From: Candidatus Woesearchaeota archaeon
Lineage (GTDB): Archaea; Nanobdellota; Nanobdellia; Woesearchaeales; DSVV01
Assembly (NCBI GenBank): GCA_016205905.1
Contig: JACQSP010000026.1
Coordinates: 1-20,976, forward strand
Direction of reading: 5' to 3'
Length of the DNA: 20,976 bases
The first letter of the stretch is position 1, and every line of letters begins with the position of its first letter. Below the pieces are notes generated by a model. That model ran no database searches. It was not told where the DNA came from and saw only the letters and a list, made by a program, of their open reading frames with translations. Shown here piece after piece: positions 13,677 through 20,904 of the stretch. Position numbers and translations under genes: made by a program.

Positions 13677-14975
13677 ATGTTTGACATAAAACTTATTCGT
13701 GAAAAGCCTGAATTGGTTAAGGAAGATTTAAAGAAAAGGCAGGATAATGAAAAACTTAAATGGGTAGACCAATTAATTAAAAAAGACAAGGATTGGAGGC
13801 ATCTGCAGTTTAAGGTTCAGGAATTTAAAAAACAAAAAAATGAGTTGAGTATTGAAGTTTCTAAGTTAAAAAAAGCAAAACAAGATATAAGTGTATTACT
13901 GAAAAAGATTCCTGCGATTGACGCAGACATTTTATCAATAGAACAGGAGCAGGCAAAACTTAAAGAAGACATCGACTATTATCTAATGAGGCTGCCAAAT
14001 CTATTGCATGAATCTGTTCCGCAAGGCAAAGATGATTCTGAAAACCAGATTGTAGAAATGCATGGAAAAAAGCCAACATTTAATTTCAAGCCGCAAAGCC
14101 ATGTCGATATTTTAGAGAAGCTTGACATCGGCGATACAGAACGCGCAGCAAAAATCGCAGGAAGCAGGTTTTATTTTCTCAAAGGCGACCTTGCATTGCT
14201 GGACTTGGCTTTGCAGAGGTATGGTGTTGATTTCATGGTTAAGAAAGGTTATACCATCATCCTGCCGCCATTAATGATGAACAGAGCTGCTTATGAAGGC
14301 GTCACTGACCTTAATGACTTTGAAAATGTGATGTATAAAATAGACAATGATGATCTTTATTTAATTGCTACCTCAGAGCATCCGTTAACTTCCCAGTTTA
14401 TGGACGAAATTATTGACGAGAAAAACCTGCCGTTTAAACTTGCTGGCTTAAGCGCATGTTTCAGAAAAGAGGCAGGCAGCCACGGCAAGGATACAAAAGG
14501 AATATTCAGGGTTCATCAGTTTCATAAAGTAGAGCAGATTATCATCTGTAAACCTGAGCAAAGCTGGAAGTTTCATGAAGAACTGCTTAACAATGCCAAA
14601 GAATTTTTCAGCAGCTTAGGGCTGCATTTTAGGGTGATGAACATCTGCACAGGAGACATTGGAACAGTTGCGGCCAAAAAATATGATATTGAAGTATGGA
14701 TGCCTGCTCAAGAAACTTACAGAGAGGTAGTTTCGTGCTCCAACTGCACTGATTATCAGGCAAGAAGATTAAGAATGCGATATAAAACATCACAGGGAAA
14801 CCAGCAGGTAAATGTTATTCCTCACACGCTTAACAGTACATTAGTTGCAACTACAAGAGCGTTGGTTGCTATAATGGAAAACTTCCAAGACAAGGAAGGT
14901 AATATTCATATTCCAAAAGCTCTTCAGCCATATATGAATGGTGCTAAATTAATAAGCAAACATGAAATTAAATAA
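13677..14975 (+). CDS. serS: Seryl-tRNA synthetase
   Basis: Charges tRNA-Ser with serine in the cytoplasm. An N-terminal coiled coil (about 30-110), which in this family grips the long variable arm of tRNA-Ser, is followed by the class II core: TSEHPLT (232-238, serine/ATP pocket), motif 2 from FRKEAGSHGKDTKGIFRVHQ (262-281) and motif 3 from LNSTLVATTRALVAIMENFQ (385-404), ending IPKALQPYM. At 432 residues it has normal length and is the common type, not the methanogen type. The start is fixed by the leaderless TATA spacing. tRNA-Ser(GCT) lies 5 kb upstream. Confidence 0.96.
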   Translation: MFDIKLIREKPELVKEDLKKRQDNEKLKWVDQLIKKDKDWRHLQFKVQEFKKQKNELSIEVSKLKKAKQDISVLLKKIPAIDADILSIEQEQAKLKEDIDYYLMRLPNLLHESVPQGKDDSENQIVEMHGKKPTFNFKPQSHVDILEKLDIGDTERAAKIAGSRFYFLKGDLALLDLALQRYGVDFMVKKGYTIILPPLMMNRAAYEGVTDLNDFENVMYKIDNDDLYLIATSEHPLTSQFMDEIIDEKNLPFKLAGLSACFRKEAGSHGKDTKGIFRVHQFHKVEQIIICKPEQSWKFHEELLNNAKEFFSSLGLHFRVMNICTGDIGTVAAKKYDIEVWMPAQETYREVVSCSNCTDYQARRLRMRYKTSQGNQQVNVIPHTLNSTLVATTRALVAIMENFQDKEGNIHIPKALQPYMNGAKLISKHEIK

Positions 14976-15030
14976 TCAATAAACAATTCAGTTTAAAATT
15001 AAGTAATTAATAATAATCAGGTGATAAATA

Positions 15031-15138
15031 ATGGGAAGGAAATTAAAAAATATTTTAACAATTATTGGCTGGATTATAATTTTATTTGCTATTGTAGCAT
15101 TAATATTATTTATTTTAAAATCTGGGGTTTTTAAATGA
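15031..15138 (+). CDS. 35-residue single-span membrane peptide
   Basis: It begins MGRKLKNILTIIGWIIILF and ends LKSGVFK, with one hydrophobic helix after a basic N-terminus. The ribosome site GGTGAT at 15020-15025 lies five bases before the ATG. Its TGA overlaps the ATG of the next gene (ATGA at 15135-15138), implying coupled translation. It resembles the 31-residue peptide at 2162-2257 in length, charge and Trp placement. First gene of a three-gene membrane operon after serS. Function unknown. Confidence 0.6.
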   Translation: MGRKLKNILTIIGWIIILFAIVALILFILKSGVFK

Positions 15139-15317
15139 GTACTTTTAAGACTACACTGATATTTGCAGAGATTCTAAGCATCATCTTGGCCAGCATTTGG
15201 ATAATTTATAAGATTAGAGATATGCAAATTGACGATTTATTGCTGAATACAGCAACATATTCATTGATGGTCTATGTCGCAATTGGAAATTTAATAGAAC
15301 AAATAACAGGGGGGTAG
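15135..15317 (+). CDS. Small membrane protein (60 aa)
   Basis: A hydrophobic helix at about residues 6-25 (LIFAEILSIILASIWIIY), a short charged stretch (KIRDMQIDD), then a second moderately hydrophobic stretch at about 38-55. The start codon overlaps the previous stop by ATGA, and the next gene begins 13 nt after the stop, so the three genes look like one transcript. Family not recognised; role unknown. Confidence 0.55.
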   Translation: MSTFKTTLIFAEILSIILASIWIIYKIRDMQIDDLLLNTATYSLMVYVAIGNLIEQITGG

Positions 15318-15330
15318 GGGTACAATACGA

Positions 15331-15672
15331 ATGACTATCACCCCACATTTTATGAAAATTCCTGGTGTTGTATTCTTAATTATCGGCGCTCTTGTACTAG
15401 GTGTTTCTTTGTTTAAGAAACAATTAATATTTTTTACATATGTCGGAGCATTGTTTATTCTTTATGGTGTGTTCAAGATGGTGTTTAAATGGATTACTAA
15501 CAGCTCACCAGCAGAGATTAAAGGATATAACCTTAACAGACAAATTCCTAATACTCTTAATGTCCATCCTTCAAATACTCAAAGGACACAGATGTATAAA
15601 TGCAGAAGATGCGGGAACATGATATTTCTTCATAGCAATTTTTGCAGTATTTGTGGGTTAAGATTGAGATAA
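15331..15672 (+). CDS. Two-TM protein with C-terminal zinc ribbon (113 aa)
   Basis: Two hydrophobic helices at about residues 11-27 and 32-50 (FLIIGALVLGVSLF and FFTYVGALFILYGVF), then a polar linker of about 35 residues. A zinc ribbon follows: CRRCGNMIFLHSNFCSICG, two CxxC knuckles 12 residues apart. Such membrane-tethered ribbons are common small archaeal proteins; the ribbon would face the cytoplasm. A GGGG-rich stretch before the ATG at 15331 overlaps the previous stop and may act as ribosome site; an alternative ATG seven codons in (15352) lacks one. Third gene of the small operon. Function unknown. Confidence 0.65.
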   Translation: MTITPHFMKIPGVVFLIIGALVLGVSLFKKQLIFFTYVGALFILYGVFKMVFKWITNSSPAEIKGYNLNRQIPNTLNVHPSNTQRTQMYKCRRCGNMIFLHSNFCSICGLRLR

Positions 15673-15749
15673 ATTTCGGTTGATATCTTTAGATAATGAG
15701 AACTGTTAATTCACCAATCCTACAATTTAGTGCCAAGCCAACAACAAAC

Positions 15750-15792
15750 TTTATAAATCACTACTCAATAGTGTCTATGTTTTTAGGAGTGA
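15750..15792 (+). promoter_or_regulatory. TATA box and ribosome site of the phosphoesterase gene
   Basis: CTTTATAAATC (15749-15759) would start transcription near 15777-15780, giving a leader of about 25 nt. GGAGTGA at 15786-15792 lies 10 nt before the ATG at 15803. An ATG at 15777 opens a six-codon frame ending at 15797; it may be chance. Confidence 0.4.
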
Positions 15793-15802
15793 AATAAAAA
15801 AA

Positions 15803-16702
15803 ATGGAAAAACATAACAAAGTATTATTATTAGGAGACCTTCACTTAGGCGATATTAATTTTACGCTGGAGAACGAGCTAGTTCAACTTGTAAACAGTGA
15901 TGAGTTTGACTGCATTATTATAGGAGGAGATACTTTTGATCCATGGAGAGGGGAAAGTATTGCTGAGCTTATGCTTATACATTACAACCTCTTTGAGGCG
16001 CTGAAGCACAAACCTGTTGTTTTTCTAAGAGGAAACCACGACAATGATTTGGAAGAACTTGAAAAGTCAGGATTTATAGTAAGAGCGTTTTATGAATATC
16101 TCACTTCAAACAACAAAAAAGTCAAGGTTCTTCATGGACATGAGTTTGATAAATACAGAAATTTGTTTAGCATATTTGCATCTATTTTTGTGTACAGTGA
16201 AGAGCGCATCAACCGTGTTTCTAAAAAATTAGGATTGCCTATTGCTTTAAGGTTTTCAAGATTATGGTTTGGGTTAGACCTTCCAACAGTATGGATAGCT
16301 TTGAGAAGAAAACATTATATTTTTTCTGACTCAGATTATCTTGTCTTTGGACATACACATATTCCAACCAAGGGAAAAATAAAAAATACTAATTTTTACA
16401 ATTGGGGCAGCTGGCAGAGAGACAGAGGTTACAGGCCAAGCTACATACTCAACTACGGCGATAATTTTAATATTGAATTTTTGCCGGGAAAAGATACAAG
16501 ATTAATATGGAGATTTATTTCTGTTGTCAGGAATATAAAAAAAAATTATCATAATCTTAAAAATGGGTATCATAACATTAAATACAAATATCATAGTTTT
16601 AAAAATGGCTCTCATTACCAAAATCTGAAAGGAAAATATGCAAAACTAAAAGAAAATGTGGATTCTAAAGTTATGAAAATAAACGCTCTAAAAAAGAAAT
16701 AA
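15803..16702 (+). CDS. Calcineurin-like metallophosphoesterase (LpxH/YfcE-like)
   Basis: The metal-binding motifs are complete: GDLHLGD with D12 and H14, GGDTFD with D43, GNHD with N78/H79, LHGHEFD with H111/H113, and FGHTHIP with H184/H186. The order and spacing resemble UDP-2,3-diacylglucosamine pyrophosphatase-type enzymes. Archaea do not make lipid A, so another phosphodiester or pyrophosphate substrate is likely; none can be named. A hydrophobic stretch (LFSIFASIFVY, about 121-131) may sit on membrane. Residues 247-285 are an imperfect tandem repeat of about seven residues (YHNLKNG, YHNIKYK, YHSFKNG), basic and helical. The gene converges on tatD. Confidence 0.82.
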   Translation: MEKHNKVLLLGDLHLGDINFTLENELVQLVNSDEFDCIIIGGDTFDPWRGESIAELMLIHYNLFEALKHKPVVFLRGNHDNDLEELEKSGFIVRAFYEYLTSNNKKVKVLHGHEFDKYRNLFSIFASIFVYSEERINRVSKKLGLPIALRFSRLWFGLDLPTVWIALRRKHYIFSDSDYLVFGHTHIPTKGKIKNTNFYNWGSWQRDRGYRPSYILNYGDNFNIEFLPGKDTRLIWRFISVVRNIKKNYHNLKNGYHNIKYKYHSFKNGSHYQNLKGKYAKLKENVDSKVMKINALKKK

Positions 16703-16780
16703 AGAATAGATTGTGCATAATTATTATGTGATGTGGATTATGCTACTGTCAATTTTCTCCGCAAAAAATACGGTAATCAT

Positions 16781-17575
16781 TCATAAAAATAACCGCTGAT
16801 AATTGCTAAAAACTATATTTGCAATGTCTTCCTGAGTCATACCTTTTATCTCTGCAATTTTTTTAATAGATTCAATAATAAAACTGGGCTCATTTCTTTT
16901 GCTCTTTCCTGCAGCATCTTTATATGGTGATAAGAAAGGCGCATCTGTTTCAGTCAACAATTGTGGCAAAGGAACTATTTTAACCATATCCTGAAACTGC
17001 TGGCTTTTAACAATATTTGTTGGTATAGAAAAACACCATCCTTTTTCTATTGCTCTTTTTATAAGCGAGGTTCTTCCGCAAAAACAATGAAGCACAACCT
17101 TTTTCATGTTTTCTTTTTCAAGAATATCAATCACATCTGCCTCGGCTTTTCTTGAATGAACAATAACTGGCTTGTCTATCTTTTTAGCAAGATTTAAGAG
17201 CTTAACAAAAATTTCCTGCTGGGTTTTCTTATCAGCATCTTCTGAAAGGTAATCTAATCCAAATTCGCTTAATGCAATTATTTCATTCTTTTTGCTCTCG
17301 ATAAATTTAATTTCTTTGTCAATACTTTGAATTGGTTTCAGCTGAGATGATTTTCCAGTTTCTCTTTCTAATGCATCTGGCGGATAAATTCCTAATGCTG
17401 CTTTTACTAGATTATACTTTTTAGCTAATTCAAGGGTTTCTCTGTTAGTTTTTTCGTCAACACCAGCGGCAATTATCGCTTTAACGCCTGCATTTTCCGC
17501 TCTTTTTATTACTTCATCTATATCCTCCTTGAACTGTTTGCTGTACATATGTGAATGAACGTCTACGAGTATCAT
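16781..17575 (-). CDS. tatD: TatD-family metal-dependent hydrolase (DNase)
   Basis: The TIM-barrel amidohydrolase motifs are present: HSH at 7-9 (H7, H9), E104 in ALSEFGLDY, H140 in VIVHSRKAE, H163 in VLHCFCGR and D211 in TETDAPFLSP. These are the ligands of TatD DNases, which process 3' ends of DNA and RNA. Length 264 is normal. On the minus strand a TATA box (TTTTTTATATAA, about 17598-17609) lies about 27 nt before the ATG at 17575, so the message is probably leaderless. The gene converges on the phosphoesterase gene with 78 nt between stops. Confidence 0.92.
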   Translation of the reverse strand: MILVDVHSHMYSKQFKEDIDEVIKRAENAGVKAIIAAGVDEKTNRETLELAKKYNLVKAALGIYPPDALERETGKSSQLKPIQSIDKEIKFIESKKNEIIALSEFGLDYLSEDADKKTQQEIFVKLLNLAKKIDKPVIVHSRKAEADVIDILEKENMKKVVLHCFCGRTSLIKRAIEKGWCFSIPTNIVKSQQFQDMVKIVPLPQLLTETDAPFLSPYKDAAGKSKRNEPSFIIESIKKIAEIKGMTQEDIANIVFSNYQRLFL

Positions 17576-17597
17576 AGATTGGTAGAATAATGGGTGT

Positions 17598-17609
17598 TAT
17601 ATAAAAAAG
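17598..17609 (-). promoter_or_regulatory. TATA box of tatD
   Basis: On the minus strand TTTTTTATATAA is centred about 28 nt before the start codon. The flanking TACTTACTATA resembles one arm of the 66-bp palindromic repeat, but the other arm is absent. Confidence 0.5.
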
Positions 17610-17680
17610 TTTAGGTTACTTACTATAGTTTCAAGGCGAAGCCACATTCACTAAAAAAATAGATTAATCTATTTCACCAA

Positions 17681-18442
17681 TCAATGCACCTTGATTATAT
17701 GAGGATATTTTCGTTTATGTTCGTTTGCTAAGACACGCTCTTTTATTCTCTTGCTTAATTTTCCAGACATTAATTGTTTATCAAGCTCTTTATAAGTAAT
17801 TCCCATTTCTTTCTCGTCTGTCTGGCCTTCGTAAAGCTCTGCAGTAGGTATCTTGTTAATTATACTTTCAGGAATTTTCAAATAGTTGGCAATTTCATAA
17901 ACCTCTTTTTTAAATAAATCACCAATGACAAATAAATCGCAGGCTAAATCACCATACTTTGTGCCGTAACCCATCATTGCCTCTGTTTTGTTGCCTGTGC
18001 CAACAACCAGAACCTGTACATTAGACTTTTGTTTGTTATTATTGGTGTTTTTTGGATCAAACTTTTCTGAGAAAGTATTTGCATAACTGTAAAGTATATT
18101 AGCCCTGATTCTTGCTTTAAGATTCATGTAAGCTAATTTGTTTATTGGAACATTAAACTGATAGCTAATTAGCATCTTATTAATTGGCTGCAGTAAATAT
18201 TTTATTTCTTCTTTTTCACAGAAATCTCTCGCATCATTTATATTTTCCTGTTTAGTTAGTCCAATTTCTGGCATTAAAACTCCTATAACTTTTTCTTTAC
18301 CTAATGCAAGAATACAAAGCTTGCAGGTAACAGCGCTGTCAACACCGCCGCTAATTCCGATTATGGCCTTATCTGCTTTGTTTTTCTTAAAAAAAAACCT
18401 TATTTCTTTTACAATTTTAATGATGGTTTGTTTGGAATTCAT
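17681..18442 (-). CDS. nadE: NH3-dependent NAD synthetase
   Basis: Last step of NAD synthesis: amidation of nicotinate adenine dinucleotide with ATP. The ATP-pyrophosphatase loop ISGGVDS (30-36) and the conserved GTGNKTEAMMGYGTKYGD segment that binds the deamido-NAD are intact, as is PTAELYEGQTDEKEMGI. There is no glutaminase domain, so it uses free ammonia; 253 residues is normal for that class. An insertion of about 10 Lys/Asn residues (DPKNTNNNKQKSN) precedes the GTGN strand and is probably a surface loop. It lies downstream of the radical SAM gene with a 74-nt gap. Confidence 0.94.
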   Translation of the reverse strand: MNSKQTIIKIVKEIRFFFKKNKADKAIIGISGGVDSAVTCKLCILALGKEKVIGVLMPEIGLTKQENINDARDFCEKEEIKYLLQPINKMLISYQFNVPINKLAYMNLKARIRANILYSYANTFSEKFDPKNTNNNKQKSNVQVLVVGTGNKTEAMMGYGTKYGDLACDLFVIGDLFKKEVYEIANYLKIPESIINKIPTAELYEGQTDEKEMGITYKELDKQLMSGKLSKRIKERVLANEHKRKYPHIIKVH

Positions 18443-18516
18443 TTTTATTCACTAATTTTTTTTATTAAGTGTTTTTGTTATAATGATTTATTGTAATCTG
18501 CGGTTTGAGAGTGTAT

Positions 18517-19563
18517 TTAATGGCAGTCTGTTGGATGCTCCTCAAGGGATTTTCCCATGTTTTTAAGGTAAATATTTAACTTTTTTTTAATTTTTTGTTT
18601 TAAATCTTTATCTAATTCTAATTCATCAACTAGATTATTCCAGTCTAACTCTGGAAGTTTAGTAAGAGTGCCTTTAAATTTTCTTCCTGCTAATTTGCAT
18701 TGTTCTTCAAGCTCAAATGCGCTTTTTGTGCCGAAGGCCTTTAGCGCAGGATATTTGCTGATTGAATTTGCGCCTGCATTTAATAAGAACGCTACTCTGT
18801 CTGCTCTGTCATCCCAAATGCCAAACTGAATATCTATCTTTGGAAATGTTATTCTCGTTTTAGCAATCCACCATGCCTGATAATATTTTGTAGGAGCAGA
18901 GAATCCTTCAAACACTGTGTCTTTGTGAGGATTTAGCCCATAAAAATGTATTTTGTCAATACCATACTGTTTAATCAAGTTTTCTAATGCCGGGAAATCA
19001 TCTTCTGTTTCTCCAAGGCCGAGAATAATAGTTATTGCCTTTTTTATGCTTAATTGTGTTGCGTCATTAAACATGCCTAAATAAGGTTCGACTGGCTTCG
19101 AAGGACAGACAAAATCATGAACTTTTTTATTGACTGTCTCTATGCTGCCAACAACACCTTTAATATAAGGCTGAAGCTTTTCTAATTCTTCCTTTTTTAT
19201 TGCGCCAATATTTATCCATACCTTTTCGCCAAATATAATATTGAGCTTTTTGACTAAATCTAAAAAACCATCTGCAGTATAGGCGCCTTTGCCGCCAGAA
19301 AGAAATCCAACTTCCCATCTTAAATGTTTTATCAGCAAAGCTTCTGCAAGCAGGCTTTCAGTTGTTCTTCTACCTATCTTTTGATATTTATTATCATTTG
19401 GCTGAGTGGACATATAACAAAACTTGCAGTCTCTTATGGAGCAATACCAGCTGAAAAATAAAGCTCTTTCAAAATTAGTTTCAGCAGGAAAATTAGCTAA
19501 ATACACTTTATTGGCTTTTTCCATCAAAGATTCAACTGCCAAGGATTTAATTGCATGGATCAT
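18517..19563 (-). CDS. Biotin-synthase-like radical SAM protein
   Basis: The radical SAM cluster motif is WYCSIRDCKFCYMS with C41, C46 and C49, giving CX4CX2C rather than the usual CX3CX2C. FLSGGKGAYT supplies the SAM-contact GGE-like loop, and IILGLGETEDDF and FYGLNPHKDTVFEG resemble the later strands of BioB-type barrels. The C-terminal part, NAGANSISKYPALKAFGTKSA, also resembles BioB-like enzymes. No biotin genes are nearby, so the substrate is unknown. The TATA box on the minus strand (TTTATATATC, about 19588-19597) lies about 30 nt before the ATG at 19563, supporting this start and a leaderless message. Confidence 0.8.
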   Translation of the reverse strand: MIHAIKSLAVESLMEKANKVYLANFPAETNFERALFFSWYCSIRDCKFCYMSTQPNDNKYQKIGRRTTESLLAEALLIKHLRWEVGFLSGGKGAYTADGFLDLVKKLNIIFGEKVWINIGAIKKEELEKLQPYIKGVVGSIETVNKKVHDFVCPSKPVEPYLGMFNDATQLSIKKAITIILGLGETEDDFPALENLIKQYGIDKIHFYGLNPHKDTVFEGFSAPTKYYQAWWIAKTRITFPKIDIQFGIWDDRADRVAFLLNAGANSISKYPALKAFGTKSAFELEEQCKLAGRKFKGTLTKLPELDWNNLVDELELDKDLKQKIKKKLNIYLKNMGKSLEEHPTDCH

Positions 19564-19587
19564 AGAACAAGTAAGATTGTCAAGGAG

Positions 19588-19597
19588 ATATATAAAT
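19588..19597 (-). promoter_or_regulatory. TATA box of the radical SAM gene
   Basis: On the minus strand TTTATATATC is centred about 30 nt before the start codon. Confidence 0.45.
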
Positions 19598-19661
19598 GTT
19601 GCACATGAAAATTACCCTAAACTAAAGAATTCATGAATCATATAATGTTGTATATATAATA

Positions 19662-19727
19662 GTTATGTTCGACAAATGTAGTAAGTGACACTACTTGTAT
19701 AAAAATTCAGGTCGCTTATTATATTAA
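19662..19727. repeat. 66-bp palindromic repeat, copy 2
   Basis: This aligns with 21-86 in full. The outer arms 19679-19689 and 19711-19721 remain pairable through two G-T positions. The inner pair ACAAATGTAGT (19672-19682) and ACTACTTGT (19690-19698) is stronger than in copy 1. It lies 14 nt past the stop of the recombinase gene. Confidence 0.75.
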
Positions 19728-19741
19728 ATAAGACTCTAAAC

Positions 19742-20578
19742 TCATAAATTATCAATCGGACTTTTCACATTAATCATTTTAGGGGAAGCAATGTGTAGAT
19801 AAGTCATTGTTGTGTCAGCCTTAGAATGTCCAAGCAATGATTGAACAGATAGAACATCGTACTCATTTTCAATAAGATGTGTGGCAAAACTGTGCCTCAA
19901 AGTGTGTGGATGAACATTCTTGGTAATCTTTGCTTTCCTTGCCGCTTTCTTAATTATCATTTGCACAGAAGCCACACTTAAATGATTATATTTTGCACCT
20001 TCAAAAAGCCAAGATTCATTTGTTAAATTTTCCTGTTTAATATAATCAATTATTTCGTTTTTAATTGAACTTGCAATAATAAACAGTCGATTTTTATCGC
20101 CTTTTCCATGCCTAACCCAACCATAGTTTTTATCTAATTCTAAATCACAAATTTTTAAGTTAACTAGTTCACTAACCCTTAAACCAGCAGAGTACAATAA
20201 TTTTACAATTAATTTGTGTTTTGTGTTATCAATGGCATCAATAAGCCTTTTTACTTCCTCTTTTGTAAGCACAGTTGGCAATGTTTTTGGTGTTTTGGAA
20301 TACCTTATCCTTACCATAAGTTTTTTGTTGAAAACATCAAAGTATAGAAATCTTAACGCATTCAAATAAACATTAACAGTATTGCCACCAGCTCCTTTCT
20401 GAATTAGATTGTCGAGATAATCATGTATATCTTTTTTATTCACTTCTAACGGATGTTTATTGCATATTGAGAAGAATTTTTTGATACATTGCCTGTATGT
20501 TTTTATTGTTCTGTGGCTAAGACCTCTTCTCAATCCATGTTTTGTTATTAAATCTGGCAAATAAATATTTTGTTCCAT
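19742..20578 (-). CDS. xerA: XerA-like tyrosine recombinase
   Basis: The catalytic set is complete: R134 (SAGLRVSEL), K159 (HGKGDKN), H225 and R228 (HPHTLRHSFATH), H251 (LLGHSKADTT) and Y260 (MTYLH). A SAM-like core-binding domain occupies residues 10-85. At 278 residues with a short C-terminal tail it matches archaeal XerA, which resolves chromosome dimers at a dif site, but an element integrase of the same size cannot be excluded. GAGGTG lies seven bases before the ATG at 20578, so unlike most genes here it has a leader (about 25-30 nt). Its promoter is nearly identical to that of the LAGLIDADG-like gene at 8063. A palindromic repeat follows its stop. Confidence 0.9.
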   Translation of the reverse strand: MEQNIYLPDLITKHGLRRGLSHRTIKTYRQCIKKFFSICNKHPLEVNKKDIHDYLDNLIQKGAGGNTVNVYLNALRFLYFDVFNKKLMVRIRYSKTPKTLPTVLTKEEVKRLIDAIDNTKHKLIVKLLYSAGLRVSELVNLKICDLELDKNYGWVRHGKGDKNRLFIIASSIKNEIIDYIKQENLTNESWLFEGAKYNHLSVASVQMIIKKAARKAKITKNVHPHTLRHSFATHLIENEYDVLSVQSLLGHSKADTTMTYLHIASPKMINVKSPIDNL

Positions 20579-20624
20579 ATAAATACACCTCTAAATTTTA
20601 ATATATGGAAAGATACTAAACTCC

Positions 20625-20670
20625 TTTATATATTTCACACCGACTTGTCCAGTGCATATTTTGTCCAGTG
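20625..20670 (-). promoter_or_regulatory. Doubled CACTGGACAA operator and TATA box of the recombinase gene
   Basis: Reading the minus strand, CACTGGACAA occurs at 20670-20661 and 20654-20645, then GTCGGTGTGAAATATATAAAGG. It matches 7993-8036 except for a one-base longer spacer and three or four substitutions. Confidence 0.7.
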
Positions 20671-20783
20671 GAAATTTACGAAGAGAGAATAGATTTTTTC
20701 GGAATATACATCACTTTTTCCAGAAAACTAACCAAAAAACTAAGAAGTAGTTACAGAAAACAGGGTCACAACCCATCAAAAAC

Positions 20784-20834
20784 TTCATTTATACGCCATA
20801 AAACCCCACTAGACAAGGTTTTAGGCATATAGGG
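20784..20834. other. Hairpin upstream of the recombinase gene
   Basis: TAAAACC (20799-20805) pairs with GGTTTTA (20817-20823), extended past a bulged A by GCC/GGC and a TAT/ATA end. The 20680-20900 stretch has no gene I can support; this hairpin is its only clear structure. Confidence 0.4.
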
Positions 20835-20904
20835 TATTATGCTGAATATTTTTTGAGTTCTTGACGTCTTTTTTAGATTAAAATCTGCAAAAGTATCTGT
20901 CGGC

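Noticed and set aside
15777..15797. Six-codon upstream frame before the phosphoesterase gene
   Set aside because: It overlaps the ribosome site of the main gene and has no supporting feature beyond position; likely chance in the leader.
17598..17627. Possible third copy of the 66-bp palindromic repeat (TATAAAAAAG...TACTTACTATAG)
   Set aside because: Only one arm is present, and the shared part largely coincides with the tatD TATA box, so chance plus promoter sequence explains it.
21..19727. att sites of an integrated element spanning the window
   Set aside because: The interval carries core genes (initiator tRNA, serS, map, nadE), the recombinase lies outside the repeat pair, and the repeats are palindromic, which att cores need not be.
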